Notes: generated from the letters alone by a model not told the origin. A stretch of 64,000 bases of DNA from Chelativorans sp. Marseille-P2723 (GCF_902809845.1 NZ_CADDWI010000012.1:214634-278633); one strand, 5' to 3'. Shown: positions 48,950 to 57,710, numbered from the stretch's first letter. Program-made: numbers and translations.

Positions 48950-49427
48950 CGACCGGGGGCTAAAACCAGGCGATAGCATCGACGTGTCCGGCCCGTATGG
49001 AGAATTCCACGTCCAGCCAACGCAACGCGAGATGGTCTTCGTGGGCGGCGGTGTCGGTATGGCACCGCTTCGCGCTATGATCCATGAGCAGCTTGCGCGC
49101 GGCACAAGCCGCAAGATGTCTTATTTCTACGGTGCCCGGTCGGTGGCCGATCTTTTCTATGTTGAGGAATTCGAGGCCCTCGCTGCGCAGCACGAGAACT
49201 TCGACTGGACGGTGGCCCTTTCAGACCCCGCGCCGGGTGACCGTTGGCGGGGCGCGACCGGCTTTATTCACGAGGTCTTGCAGAAGGCCATGAGCGACCA
49301 TCCGGCCCCCGACGAATGTGAATATTATCTCTGCGGACCGCCGGTGATGATCTCTGCCGTGCTCTCCACGCTCGACGATCTGGGCGTGGAGCCGCAATCT
49401 ATCTTCAACGACGATTTCGGGAGCTGA
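48950..49427 (+). pseudogene. nqrF: 3' fragment of nqrF (Na+-translocating NADH:quinone reductase F)
   Basis: The C-terminal flavodoxin-reductase-like part of NqrF. It begins at [17 protein letters not shown], continues through [17 protein letters not shown] (FAD/NAD region), [19 protein letters not shown] and [13 protein letters not shown], and ends with [14 protein letters not shown] and NDDFGS. Normal NqrF has about 410 residues, with an N-terminal membrane helix and a [2Fe-2S] ferredoxin domain. Only about the last 160 residues are present, so the electron-entry subunit has lost its iron-sulphur domain. The frame stays open about 65 bases upstream, without homology. It is immediately followed by apbE and nqrM. 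Confidence 0.85.
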
Positions 49428-49431
49428 GGAC

Positions 49432-50415
49432 ATGAACAAGTTCCATCTCACTCGGCGTCAGGTCATCGCAGGCGGCCTTGCAGCGGCAACGGCACTTGCC
49501 TTTCCGGCGCTCGCCCGCTCCGCATCTCCGGCTTTGGCAATCGGCGGCCCGGCCTTCGGCACCTCCTGGAAGGCCGTGTTGAGTGCCGCGGCCAACGCAG
49601 GCGTGCTTCAGACGGCCCTGCAGGAGACGCTTGCGCGGATCGACCGGCTGATGTCGCCATGGCGCCGCGACAGCGCCATCACAGCATTCAACGAGAGGCG
49701 AAGCCGGGACTGGCAGCCGATCGACAGCGAAATTGCGACGGTCGTTCGGGCGGCACTGTCGGTTCGGGGCGCCAGCGAGAGAGCATTCGACATCGCCGTC
49801 GGACCGCATGTAGGACGCTGGGGCTTCGGTCCAATTGCGGCAGCAGCGGTTCCCCAAGACGCCGAGATTCTGGCTTCGGATTCTGCCCTTTGCAAATCTC
49901 ACCCTGAAGTGACCGTCGACCTCTGTGGGATTGCCAAGGGTTATGCGCTTGACCAGATGGTGAGTGTGCTGCGTGAACACGGCGAGGAGAATTTTATCGT
50001 CGACCTGGGCGGAGAAGTCGCTGCGCTTGGACATCATCCGAACGGGCGTTCATGGCAGATTGCGGTGGAGGATCCCCGCCACGGCCATGTCCGTTCGGCC
50101 GAAATCATTGCCCTCGCTGGGCGGGCAATCGCTACGTCGGGCGACAAGGTCAACGGCTATACGCTTGGCGGAAGGCGCTACAGCCACATTATCGATCCGA
50201 CCACAGAGGAACCCGTAGAGGGGGCCGCTGCATCGGTCTCCGTCATCGCCGACAACGCCATGCTGGCCGACGGATGGGCAACTGCGCTCGTGTCCGCGGG
50301 CGTCAAAGGCCCTGCGCTGGCCCAGCGAAATGGGCTGGACGCGCTTTTCCTTTTCAACGAGGAAGCGAGCCTTCGACGTGTCGCAGTCGGTCGCTTCGAT
50401 GAGCACTTGGCCTGA
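49432..50415 (+). CDS. apbE: FAD:protein FMN transferase ApbE
   Basis: Covalently attaches FMN to Thr residues of NqrB, NqrC and related proteins, using FAD. The 327-residue product has a Tat-like signal (TRRQVIAGG near the N-terminus), so it is exported. GIAKGYALDQMVSVLREHGE, IVDLGGEVAALGHHP and the C-terminal DNAMLADGWATAL metal-binding segment are family hallmarks. It starts four bases after the nqrF stop and is normally part of NQR or RNF operons. Here the rest of that operon is missing, so its target must be elsewhere in the genome or absent. Confidence 0.92.
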   Translation: MNKFHLTRRQVIAGGLAAATALAFPALARSASPALAIGGPAFGTSWKAVLSAAANAGVLQTALQETLARIDRLMSPWRRDSAITAFNERRSRDWQPIDSEIATVVRAALSVRGASERAFDIAVGPHVGRWGFGPIAAAAVPQDAEILASDSALCKSHPEVTVDLCGIAKGYALDQMVSVLREHGEENFIVDLGGEVAALGHHPNGRSWQIAVEDPRHGHVRSAEIIALAGRAIATSGDKVNGYTLGGRRYSHIIDPTTEEPVEGAAASVSVIADNAMLADGWATALVSAGVKGPALAQRNGLDALFLFNEEASLRRVAVGRFDEHLA

Positions 50416-50427
50416 GGAGGAACGGAC

Positions 50428-50604
50428 ATGGAGCTTGTCATCGCGCCGCTGATAGTCATTCTGGCAACAGGCGGTCTTGCCCTGGGACTGATGGTTCGTG
50501 GCCGCGTACTTCAGACCTCCTGCGGGGGGATGGCCTGCCTACCTGACGATGCGCGTTGTGCGGGATGCCCGAAGCGGACTCAGCAGGTTCAGAGCGATGA
50601 CTGA
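50428..50604 (+). CDS. nqrM: NQR maturation protein NqrM
   Basis: A 58-residue protein with an N-terminal membrane helix (IAPLIVILATGGLALGLMV). A Cys-rich tail follows: SCGGMACLPDDARCAGCPK, four cysteines of the NqrM (formerly DUF539) pattern. In Vibrio, NqrM is needed to build the iron centre between NqrD and NqrE. The start has a strong GAGGAGG box. It directly follows apbE, keeping the nqrF-apbE-nqrM order known from complete NQR operons. Confidence 0.87.
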   Translation: MELVIAPLIVILATGGLALGLMVRGRVLQTSCGGMACLPDDARCAGCPKRTQQVQSDD

Positions 50605-50986
50605 CATTATCGCCAGCGTCATGTGAACCGATTATCTGACGCTCGACACCGAGATGCCGATCCGTCAGGCTGCCGGGCTGCTGCACACGACCGGCCAGGA
50701 AGCAGCACCGGTCGTGGACGCGTCAGGAGCCCTTGTCGGAATTCTGACGCAAAAGGACTGCTTCCGCCCCGCCATGATGGCGAGCTACTACCGGCAGTGG
50801 CGGGGCACCGTGGGCGACCAGATGAGCCGCCCTGTTAAGACCATCGAGGCTGAAGCAGACATCGTCGCCGCCGCCGAGATGTTCCTCTCAGAGCCGCACC
50901 GAGCCTTTCCTGTGCTTCGATCAGGACAGATGATCGGGTTGTTGCGCCGCGAAGATGTTCTCGGCCGTTTGCTCAACCTGGGTTAG
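50597..50986 (+). pseudogene. CBS-domain protein with early in-frame stop
   Basis: A two-CBS-domain protein. From an ATG overlapping the nqrM stop, the frame reads MTDIIASVM, meets a TGA at 50624-50626, then continues TDYLTLDTEMPIRQAAGLLH. Reading through gives a normal CBS pair: VVDASGALVGILTQKDCFRP, then MSRPVKTIEAEADIVAAAEM and RSGQMIGLLRREDVLGRLL. The stop sits where the family usually has VMTxDY. Either the gene is dead or translation starts at the internal ATG at 50654, losing part of the first CBS motif. Such proteins bind adenine nucleotides. Confidence 0.75.
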
Positions 50987-51334
50987 CCGAGAGGTACGAG
51001 GATCGCGCCAGCGCTCATAAGATCTAGTGATCCGATCAACATCCCGACCTTGCGTTCCGGATGACGATCCGGATCATTGGGCTGCCCCTAAAGTCACCGA
51101 TTCCCTGACTTGGTAGGGTGTCGTGTCGATATGCACTCGGCAAAGGCTTCACCAGATGCATCGGCAATATGCATGGAGGGCTTCTGTCGCAATGCAAGCG
51201 TTCACTCGAACAGCATTTTCACTGTCTGTGATGACGGCGAGGACACGCCAGAGACCCAGCGTGGGCGTTGGCCCTGCAAGACTGCGGCAAAAGCAGGGTG
51301 ACGATCTCTCAGCCGCAACGTGTGTTCAATTGCG
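50987..51334. other. stretch without recognisable gene
   Basis: Between the CBS remnant and the stop codon of the acetate kinase fusion (opposite strand) no gene is supported. Frames of 60-70 codons exist at 51,110-51,338 but have unusual composition and no recognised motif. No clear terminator hairpin was found, although convergent genes would be expected to share one. Confidence 0.4.
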
Positions 51335-53104
51335 TTAGATTTGCACGAGTTCACCCGTCGCAACGACGTCAATTCCCGCTGCGTTGGCTTCGTCCGTATC
51401 GATGTGCACTTCCGTGAACGCATTGTCACCCACGCGCACGAGGGTCCGTCCGAAGGTAAGGCCACGATCGGGGTCGCCGACGCGAACGTCGACGTACTCG
51501 CCGTCTTCAATGCCCAGACGCTTTGCGTCGACGGGGTTGGTGTGGATGTGCCTGGCCGCGATGATAAGGCCGTCCGTGGTGAAGCTTCCGGAAGGCCCCT
51601 CAATCGTGACCTGCGGAGTAGCCTCGAGCTTTCCGCTATCGCGAACGGGCACCTCGATCCCGAGCGCAAAGCTGTCGGTGCGCGACACTTCGATCTGCGT
51701 GCGTTGGCGCAGTGGTCCGAGGATCGCGACACGTTCGAGCCTGCCCTTGGGACCGACGAGCGTAACCCGTTCTTTTGCAGCCCAGTGGCCTGGCTGTCTC
51801 AAGGCGGTCGCCTGGTTGAGGACATAGCCCTTGCCAAACAGGGCATCGACCGCATCAAGAGAGAGGTGAACATGCCTTGCCGAGACAGCGATGGGCAGGC
51901 GTAGCCCGCCACCGGACCTTCCACCCGCGAGTGCTGTCGCTGTCTCGCGGGCGATCATGCGTTGCTCAGCCGTCTCAGTTACCAAGACGCGGACACGCGA
52001 ACCATAAGCCTGAATCTGCGGCGCCGCTTGTCCCGTCAAGCTCACGGCCATGTTACGGTCGTGGTCAAGCTGTAGGCCCATGAAGGCCAGCCCGTCGCAG
52101 ATGCGCCGGCGCATAGAGGGGGAATTTTCGCCTATGCCACCGGTGAAAACGATCGCGTCCACCCCTCCCATGGCTGCCGCATATGCGCCGACATATTTTT
52201 TGGCGCGGTAGGCGTAGATCTCGATCGCGAGTTGGGCTTGGGGGTCTCCCTCTGCTGCCCGATCCTCAATGTCGCGCATATCAGACGAGCCGGCCAGCCC
52301 TTTCAGCCCGCTTTGGTCGTAGAGCGCATCCTCGATCTCCTGCACAGAAAGCCCCAGCTCGCGCGACAGGAAGCCGAACGCGCCGGGATCTACATCTCCA
52401 GAACGGGTTCCCATCACCAATCCCTCGAGCGGTGTCATGCCCATCGAACTGTCCATGCTGTGCCCACGATTAACGGCGCAGACGCTGGCCCCGTTTCCAA
52501 GATGGATGCTCACCAGTTGGAGATCGGAAAGTGGTCGCCCGATTTCGTCGGCGGCCCTTTCGGCGACGTATTTGTGAGAGGTTCCGTGGAACCCATAACG
52601 GCGAAGGCCAGCCTCTCGCCATCTGGCGGGCACCGCGTAGGTTGTCACGAAGGCGGGATTGCTGAGGTGGAAGGCTGTGTCGAAGACCGCCACTTGCGGT
52701 ATGTCCGGCCACAAGCTGCGGCACAGTTCGACCGCCTTGAGATTGGCCGGGATGTGCAGCGGGGCCAGCGGGGTTAGCGCCTCGATCGCCTCGACCGTTT
52801 CGTCATTCACCAGTGTCGGCGAGGAAAATTTGGCACCACCATGGACGATCCTATGGCCGATGGCATCGATTGCGTTGACGCCGAACCGCTTTAGCGCGCC
52901 TGGAACACCTTTCAGCGCCTCGCCTGGATTATCAAAGCTGGCCATGCCGCGCTCGTCGGTTTCTCCATGGAGGAAGCGATATTCGCATTCTCCGTCCCGA
53001 AAGCGCTCGTAAGAACCTCTGAACACTCCATGGGTCTCTGTCGCCACGCTGAAGACGCCGAACTTGAGGCTGGAGCTGCCGGCGTTGAAGACCAGTGTCT
53101 GCAT
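51335..53104 (-). CDS. acetate kinase-PduL phosphotransacetylase fusion protein
   Basis: A single 589-residue frame encodes two enzymes. Residues 1-392 are a complete acetate kinase: FNAGSSSLKFGVF, DAIGHRIVHGG, FDTAFH, VSIHLGNGASVCAV, MGTRSGDVDP, FTGGIGENSPSMR and VTETAEQRMIARET are all present. After a flexible GGRSGGGLR linker, residues 403-585 form a complete PduL-type phosphotransacylase. Its zinc-ligand pairs are SARHVHLS (His411, His413) and AARHIHTN (His519, His521), and the late His567 is in TEVHIDTDEA. Together they would convert acetyl-CoA to acetate and ATP through acetyl phosphate on one polypeptide, in either direction. No frameshift or stop is seen across the join. Confidence 0.92.
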   Translation of the reverse strand: MQTLVFNAGSSSLKFGVFSVATETHGVFRGSYERFRDGECEYRFLHGETDERGMASFDNPGEALKGVPGALKRFGVNAIDAIGHRIVHGGAKFSSPTLVNDETVEAIEALTPLAPLHIPANLKAVELCRSLWPDIPQVAVFDTAFHLSNPAFVTTYAVPARWREAGLRRYGFHGTSHKYVAERAADEIGRPLSDLQLVSIHLGNGASVCAVNRGHSMDSSMGMTPLEGLVMGTRSGDVDPGAFGFLSRELGLSVQEIEDALYDQSGLKGLAGSSDMRDIEDRAAEGDPQAQLAIEIYAYRAKKYVGAYAAAMGGVDAIVFTGGIGENSPSMRRRICDGLAFMGLQLDHDRNMAVSLTGQAAPQIQAYGSRVRVLVTETAEQRMIARETATALAGGRSGGGLRLPIAVSARHVHLSLDAVDALFGKGYVLNQATALRQPGHWAAKERVTLVGPKGRLERVAILGPLRQRTQIEVSRTDSFALGIEVPVRDSGKLEATPQVTIEGPSGSFTTDGLIIAARHIHTNPVDAKRLGIEDGEYVDVRVGDPDRGLTFGRTLVRVGDNAFTEVHIDTDEANAAGIDVVATGELVQI

Positions 53105-53505
53105 ACCGCGTTCCCGTTGGTGGTTTCATGGAAATCTGATCCGTGTCCCAGCCAATGATAGCTCGCCAACCTGATCTTGTTGTATAATGGACCGATCGCC
53201 TAAAGTAGGCGCGCCAATACCTGCCCGGCAAGGAAATCTGCGAGGAAGTGCATGACAAAGGCAAGTTCTTGTATGCTGCTCGGATAAGGACGTGGCGTAA
53301 TCTGGATTGCCGAAGCAGTGAACGAGGTCACAGCCGGACAGGGCCCAGAGCGGTCGGCGCGACGTAATGCCTAAAGCTAGCGGCGCCGCCCGGACCTTAT
53401 GCACTCAACCAATAGCCGTCTCCCGCCATGACAAACGACCCAACCATGGCAGCGACCTGCGGTGCACCTCCATGGTGAGAGGTTACATCGAGACCAGGAG
53501 AAGAA
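53105..53505. other. divergent intergenic region between ackA-pduL and metal ATPase gene
   Basis: This 401-base gap should hold the promoters of both genes. A plus-strand TATAAT lies in TTGTTGTATAATGG near 53,180 without a good partner box. An AGGAG lies six bases before the GTG start of the ATPase gene. I looked for FNR/FixK-type sites (TTGAT-N4-ATCAA) and MerR-type palindromes and found none that is convincing. No gene is recognised on either strand. Confidence 0.4.
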
Positions 53506-55500
53506 GTGAGCAAACTGTTTAATCTTGATCGCTTGATGATAATGACAGGCCTTACCGTTCTGGGTATGTTGTTGGCCATACTCGCGCTGTGGCCGCTTCA
53601 AGGCGCAGCCTCGGCTTCTTTTTCGCTCGCCGCTTTGTCACTGGTCTATCTTGCTGGAGGTCTCCCGGCTGCTTTGCGGGCGGCTGTCACTTTGTGGGAA
53701 GAGCGTATACTCGACATCGACCTTCTGATGGTGGTTGCTGCCGTCGCGGCTGCGGCGGTCGGTGCCCCCTTCGAGGGCGGAGTTCTGCTGACGCTGTTCA
53801 GTATCTCGACCACTTTGGAGGAACGAGCGCTCGGCCGCGCGCGCCGCGCCATCGAGGCATTGATGGACCTGCGTCCCGAGACAGCGTTAAGGCGTGGTGC
53901 GGACGGAACGGTGTCGGAAGTCCCTGCGGCCGATCTCAAAGTGGATGATGTCGTGGTGCTGCGGCCTGGCGCGCGCGTTCCAGCGGACGGTGTGATTGTC
54001 GGCGGCCGCGGTTCGCTCGATGAAGCAAACATTACCGGCGAGTCGATGCCCGTCGCGAAACAACCCGGTGCACCGGTCTTTGAGGCGACGGTCAATCTCA
54101 ACGGCGTACTTGAGGTAACCGTGACAAGGACCGTGGAGGAAAGCACGGTGGCACGCATGATCGCGCTCGTGACGGAGGCGCAGGCGGCCAAGGCACCATC
54201 CGAACGCTTCAGCGCGTGGTTCGGGCAGCGATACACGCTGGCGGTAATGGGTGGGGCCGTTCTTGCCTTTGCTGCTTTCTACTGGCTAGGACGCGACTGG
54301 GAAGACGCCCTCTACCGATCCGCAACCTTGCTGGTGGCCGCGAGCCCGTGCGCCATCGTTATCTCGGTGCCCGCGGCGATCTTATCTGCACTCTCGGCTG
54401 CCGCGCGCGGGGGTGTGCTATTCAAGGGCGGGGCGGCACTTGAGACACTGGCGGCAGCCGACATTTTTGCTTTCGACAAGACCGGAACACTGACGACCGG
54501 AAAAGCGTCGGTAACCGGGGTTGTGGCGCTGGACGGTGATGAGCGGCTCTTCCTGTCGTTGCTTTCAGGACTTGAGGCGCATTCCGAGCACCACAGCGCG
54601 GCGGCGATTCGGCAAGAGGCTGCCAGCCGGGGCATTGACCCGATCAGAGTAATGGACGTGATTACGCGGCCGAGTGCCGGTGTTGTGGGCGATGACGGTA
54701 AAGGGCAATTGTGGGCCGGCAATCCGCGTCTTGGCGCCCAGATGGGAGCATCGATAGACCATCCGATGCTGAAGGCGCTGGCTGAGGACACGCAGACGGT
54801 CATCTACCTGGGGCGGGATTCGCGCGTGATGGGAGCCGTCACGATCGCCGATCAGGCGCGCAAGACCTCCGCGGCAGCTCTTGCCGCGCTGCGAGAAGGT
54901 GGGGTCGGCGAGATCGTCATGATGACGGGCGATCGCCGCCCGGTTGCCCTAAAGATTGGCGCAGAGCTTGGACTGAAGCCCGACGAGATCCACGCCGACA
55001 TGCTGCCGGAGGACAAGGTACGGATGGTCGGCGAATGCGCAGCCAGAGGCAAAGTCGCCTTCGTGGGAGACGGTGTTAACGACGCAGCCGCACTCGCCCG
55101 CGCTGATGTCGGGATCGCCATGGGTGTGGCAGGCTCGGACGTAGCGCTCCAAGCGGCCGATGTGGCGCTTCTGTCGGAGGACATGGGCCGGCTCGCGGAT
55201 GCGCATCAGTTGGCCCGGCGCACCGCGCGGGTCGTCCGGCAAAACTTGGTGTTTGCCATGGGAGCCATGGCCCTTCTGGTAACCGGAGGGCTGTTCTTTG
55301 AACTCCCGCTCCCGCTCGCGGTGATTGGCCACGAAGGGGGAACGGTGCTGGTGGTGCTAAACGGCCTGCGATTGTTGAGGGACCCCATTCGCGGGAGCGG
55401 AACGAAGCCCGCGCCAAAGTTATCCGTTCACGCCAATTCGAGCCGGCGCAATGCGCGACAGGCCTACAGCAGAAAGGTCCCAAGACAAGCAAGCCAATAG
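53506..55500 (+). CDS. P1B-type heavy-metal ATPase (P1B-4-like)
   Basis: A 664-residue cation pump with about eight membrane helices and no N-terminal metal-binding domain. The core motifs are complete: TGES in the actuator domain, the membrane metal site ASPCAIVIS near residue 279, the phosphorylation site DKTGTLTTGK near 324, and GDGVNDAAALA near 522. The last membrane region has HEGGTVLVVLNGLRLL near 608. SPC together with HEGGT places it in group P1B-4, whose members export cobalt, zinc, cadmium or iron. The basic C-terminal tail (about residues 625-664) looks unconserved and could be a read-on into mobile DNA. Start is GTG with AGGAG upstream. Confidence 0.9.
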   Translation: MSKLFNLDRLMIMTGLTVLGMLLAILALWPLQGAASASFSLAALSLVYLAGGLPAALRAAVTLWEERILDIDLLMVVAAVAAAAVGAPFEGGVLLTLFSISTTLEERALGRARRAIEALMDLRPETALRRGADGTVSEVPAADLKVDDVVVLRPGARVPADGVIVGGRGSLDEANITGESMPVAKQPGAPVFEATVNLNGVLEVTVTRTVEESTVARMIALVTEAQAAKAPSERFSAWFGQRYTLAVMGGAVLAFAAFYWLGRDWEDALYRSATLLVAASPCAIVISVPAAILSALSAAARGGVLFKGGAALETLAAADIFAFDKTGTLTTGKASVTGVVALDGDERLFLSLLSGLEAHSEHHSAAAIRQEAASRGIDPIRVMDVITRPSAGVVGDDGKGQLWAGNPRLGAQMGASIDHPMLKALAEDTQTVIYLGRDSRVMGAVTIADQARKTSAAALAALREGGVGEIVMMTGDRRPVALKIGAELGLKPDEIHADMLPEDKVRMVGECAARGKVAFVGDGVNDAAALARADVGIAMGVAGSDVALQAADVALLSEDMGRLADAHQLARRTARVVRQNLVFAMGAMALLVTGGLFFELPLPLAVIGHEGGTVLVVLNGLRLLRDPIRGSGTKPAPKLSVHANSSRRNARQAYSRKVPRQASQ

Positions 55501-55509
55501 AGTTCGAAG

Positions 55510-56322
55510 CCCCCCTTCGCCAATGAGCCCATCAGCTCTGCGAAGTCTGCTCGAGCCAATCGGCTAGACCGGCAGAATTTCGGGTTCGGATCATGGTATG
55601 GAACGCCTCGAGCTGACTGCAGGCAGTAACCAGGTCGGGTAGATTGGCCTCAATGGCGGGCGATGATAACAGTTTCCGGCTTCGTCAGCCGGTCACAGTT
55701 GAGGTCATCAGCCAGGCAATCGTTCGCGCCGAGGGGATGCGCCGCAGGCTGCATCGGCCTGCTCGGCCCGTCGTCGGCGTTGCCCACTCTCCTACCGCCC
55801 GGGCAAACCCTTGAAGCCCTTTGGGCGCAGGTGACGCCATTTCGATCGCTTTGATCCCATCGTGCGTCCAGCCATTCCAGATATGGCTCAAGCGAGCTCT
55901 CGCGCGAGCGGAAAATATCGAATGCAAACCCCTTGTGATTTGGCGTACAAGGCCGCGGCTGTGACCAGTATGGCGGACGATTTCCTTGAGCGGGATTCCA
56001 TCGTTGAAGAGGGCGATAACCGCTTGGTTCTTATCCTCGCGGCGGAGAAAGCCGTCATATTGATTCTTCTCGGCTGCCGTCAGAAACTCAGGGCCGATAC
56101 GCGTCACACCGATACACCGCCGGATTTCTCGCGTTGATTTGCACTGCTTCGAGAAACGCCCTGCTGGCGTTTTCCATTAGGTGCCAGCGGTCGGCGACCT
56201 GGACCGCCTGCGGCAGCCCCCTGCTGATCGTCAGGCTATATCCTCCGCCCCGGTCCCGAGCGACAATTTCGATCTGTTTTTGACTAGAAATCCAGGACTG
56301 TGCTGTCGCAGGTTCACCCAGC
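55510..56322 (-). pseudogene. ISL3-family transposase remnant
   Basis: Minus-strand fragments of an ISL3-type transposase are scattered through this region in different frames. They read, in order, ATAQSWISSQKQIEIVARDR, then QAVQVADRWHLMENASRAFL (56,250-56,140), and IRRCIGVTRIGPEFLTA after a one-base frame change near 56,140. DKNQAVIALFNDGIPLKEI (a helix-turn-helix) follows, and near the end LPDLVTACSQLEAFHTMIR. Both ends are missing and several frames are broken, so the element is dead. It begins right after the ATPase gene. Confidence 0.75.
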
Positions 56323-56508
56323 GTGGAAGACGAGTTCGGCTTTGCCGAATGCGGACCGTCTCCGTCCCGCTCTTATGCCGGCAAGATCGTGGACACGCTA
56401 GTCAGGCAGCATCCGCACTATCTGTTCCACGTCCGCGATCTAGTGGAGAACGAAGGCATCGACGATTGGGCGGCTGTTGGCCTTGAGGCCGCTGCCTGTG
56501 CGCAATAA
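56323..56508 (+). CDS. short unidentified ORF among transposon remnants
   Basis: A 61-codon frame from a GTG at 56323. The peptide MEDEFGFAECGPSPSRSYAG and onward, with LVRQHPHYLFHVRDLVENEG, has a natural look, but I know no family for it. It starts exactly where ISL3 homology ends, so it may be the cut 3' end of another gene whose start was lost. No ribosome-binding site is evident. Confidence 0.3.
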   Translation: MEDEFGFAECGPSPSRSYAGKIVDTLVRQHPHYLFHVRDLVENEGIDDWAAVGLEAAACAQ

Positions 56509-56727
56509 CCATCGCCGCTAAAACATTTGTAGATTTGCTCTGTTTAGCTGAGCGCGTCGCGGCGCATTCCCAACGCTTCGCCCATGTTGATGATCAGCAG
56601 AACCCCTTTGAACGAAGGGGGTGCTCATTTCCGGACTCAGATACGTTTGGTTCGTAACGGATATGGCGCTTCTTGGTCGGCCGGGCTTGGGACGCGCCAT
56701 ATACGTATGTGCAACGGTTTAACAAAG

Positions 56728-57345
56728 TGTTGATCGGCGTGGAATAAGGACCCCGTTTTCGGGGTGATCGGCGTCCAAAAGGGACCCCCGTAAACATAGG
56801 GGTTCACAAAGGCTCCCGTGAAACACGGGAGCCGCATTTGGGATGCTGATTGTGGAGACGATCGCGAAGGTACGTCGCGCCCATTTTGTTCAAGGGAAGT
56901 CGATCAAGGCGATTTGCCGGGAGCTGAAGGTCTCCCGCAAAGTGGTGCGTAAGATCGTGCGCTCGGAGGCGACGGAGTTTCGCTACGAGCGCGGGCACCA
57001 ACCGCGGCCGAAGCTGGGAGGATTTACGGAAAAGCTGGAGGTGCTGCTGGCGGCGAACGAGGCGAAGCCGGCGCGCGAGCGCCTGACGCTGGTGCGGGTC
57101 TTCGAGGACCTGCGCGGCCAGGGCTATGAAGGCAGTTATGATGCAGTGCGACGCTATGCGAAGCGCTGGAAGAGCGAACGCGCTTCTTCGCCGCCGGCCG
57201 CCTATGTGCCGCTGAGCTTTGCACCGGGCGAGGTCTACCAGTTCGACTGGAGCCATGAGATCGTCGTGCTGGGCGGGGTAACCACGACGGTGAAGGTCGC
57301 TCATGTCCGGCTCTGCCACAGCCGCATGCTGTTCGTGCGGGCCTA
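56728..57345 (+). mobile_element. IS21-family element, left end only
   Basis: The left terminus starts with TGTTGATCGGCGTGGAATAA and contains a second, similar site (GGTGATCGGCGTCCAAAAGG) about 35 bases on. Multiple end repeats of this kind are characteristic of IS21-family elements. The first part of istA follows. The right end, the rest of istA, and istB are missing, so the element was cut at about 57,345 by a deletion or rearrangement. Confidence 0.8.
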
Positions 57346-57346
57346 A
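56843..57346 (+). pseudogene. istA: truncated IS21 transposase IstA
   Basis: N-terminal 167 residues of IstA (full length about 500). The helix-turn-helix CRELKVSRKVVRKIVRSEAT and the start of the catalytic core, VYQFDWSHEIVVLGG, are present. The frame ends in a TAA directly after MLFVRA, where intact relatives continue into the rest of the DDE domain. The stop codon is created at the junction with foreign DNA, so the protein is inactive. Confidence 0.85.
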
Positions 57347-57349
57347 GCG

Positions 57350-57605
57350 GCGCAGACATTAAAGGGCCGGAATGGGACGTGCTGACCGATCCCAATCCGC
57401 CGACCGACTGGCCGCATTTCCTGAGCAAGCTCGCCGCCGTCCCTGCCGCGTACAAAAAGCAGCTCCACAGTGTGCTGCTGCTGGAACGGTTGCGCGAAGT
57501 GAATGCCTTGCTCGGGTTCACGCGGGTCGAGGCGCCCGAAGAGTCCGGAAATCCCGATGAACAGCCCGTCCGCGCGGCACTTTGCAAAGATCCGCCGAAA
57601 TGGGT
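57350..57605 (+). pseudogene. DrmB-like (DUF1998) fragment, DISARM-related
   Basis: An open frame without its own natural start reads GADIKGPEWDVLTDPNPPTD, then LHSVLLLERLREVNALLGFT, followed by RVEAPEESGNP and ALCKDPPKWV. The LLERLREVNALLGFTR segment resembles the DUF1998 domain of DrmB, a core protein of the DISARM anti-phage system (similarity from memory). About 85 residues remain of roughly 600. The 5' side is cut by the IS21 fragment, and the 3' side loses the expected continuation near 57,605. No other drm gene is visible. Confidence 0.5.
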
Positions 57606-57710
57606 GACGTCGTCGATCGCGTGTCCGGCTGGCTTCACACCGAAGAATCGTGCGCTGAAATCGCCGGCCATGAATTGGCGGTCGCGAAGGCAAAAGGGAA
57701 GGCGTCATGA
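57600..57710 (+). CDS. short ORF coupled to the GGCT-like gene
   Basis: A 36-codon frame starting MGDVVDRVSGWLHTEESCAE and ending in AVAKAKGKAS. Its TGA overlaps the ATG of the next gene in an ATGA. The coupling suggests it is the tail of a gene that once formed an operon with the GGCT-like gene. Whether it is itself translated is unclear. It shares a few bases with the end of the DrmB-like fragment but in another frame. Confidence 0.3.
   Translation: MGDVVDRVSGWLHTEESCAEIAGHELAVAKAKGKAS

Noticed and set aside
53105..53505. FNR/FixK box upstream of the acetate kinase fusion or ATPase
   Set aside because: Such modules are often under oxygen control, but no TTGAT-N4-ATCAA or close variant was found in the gap.
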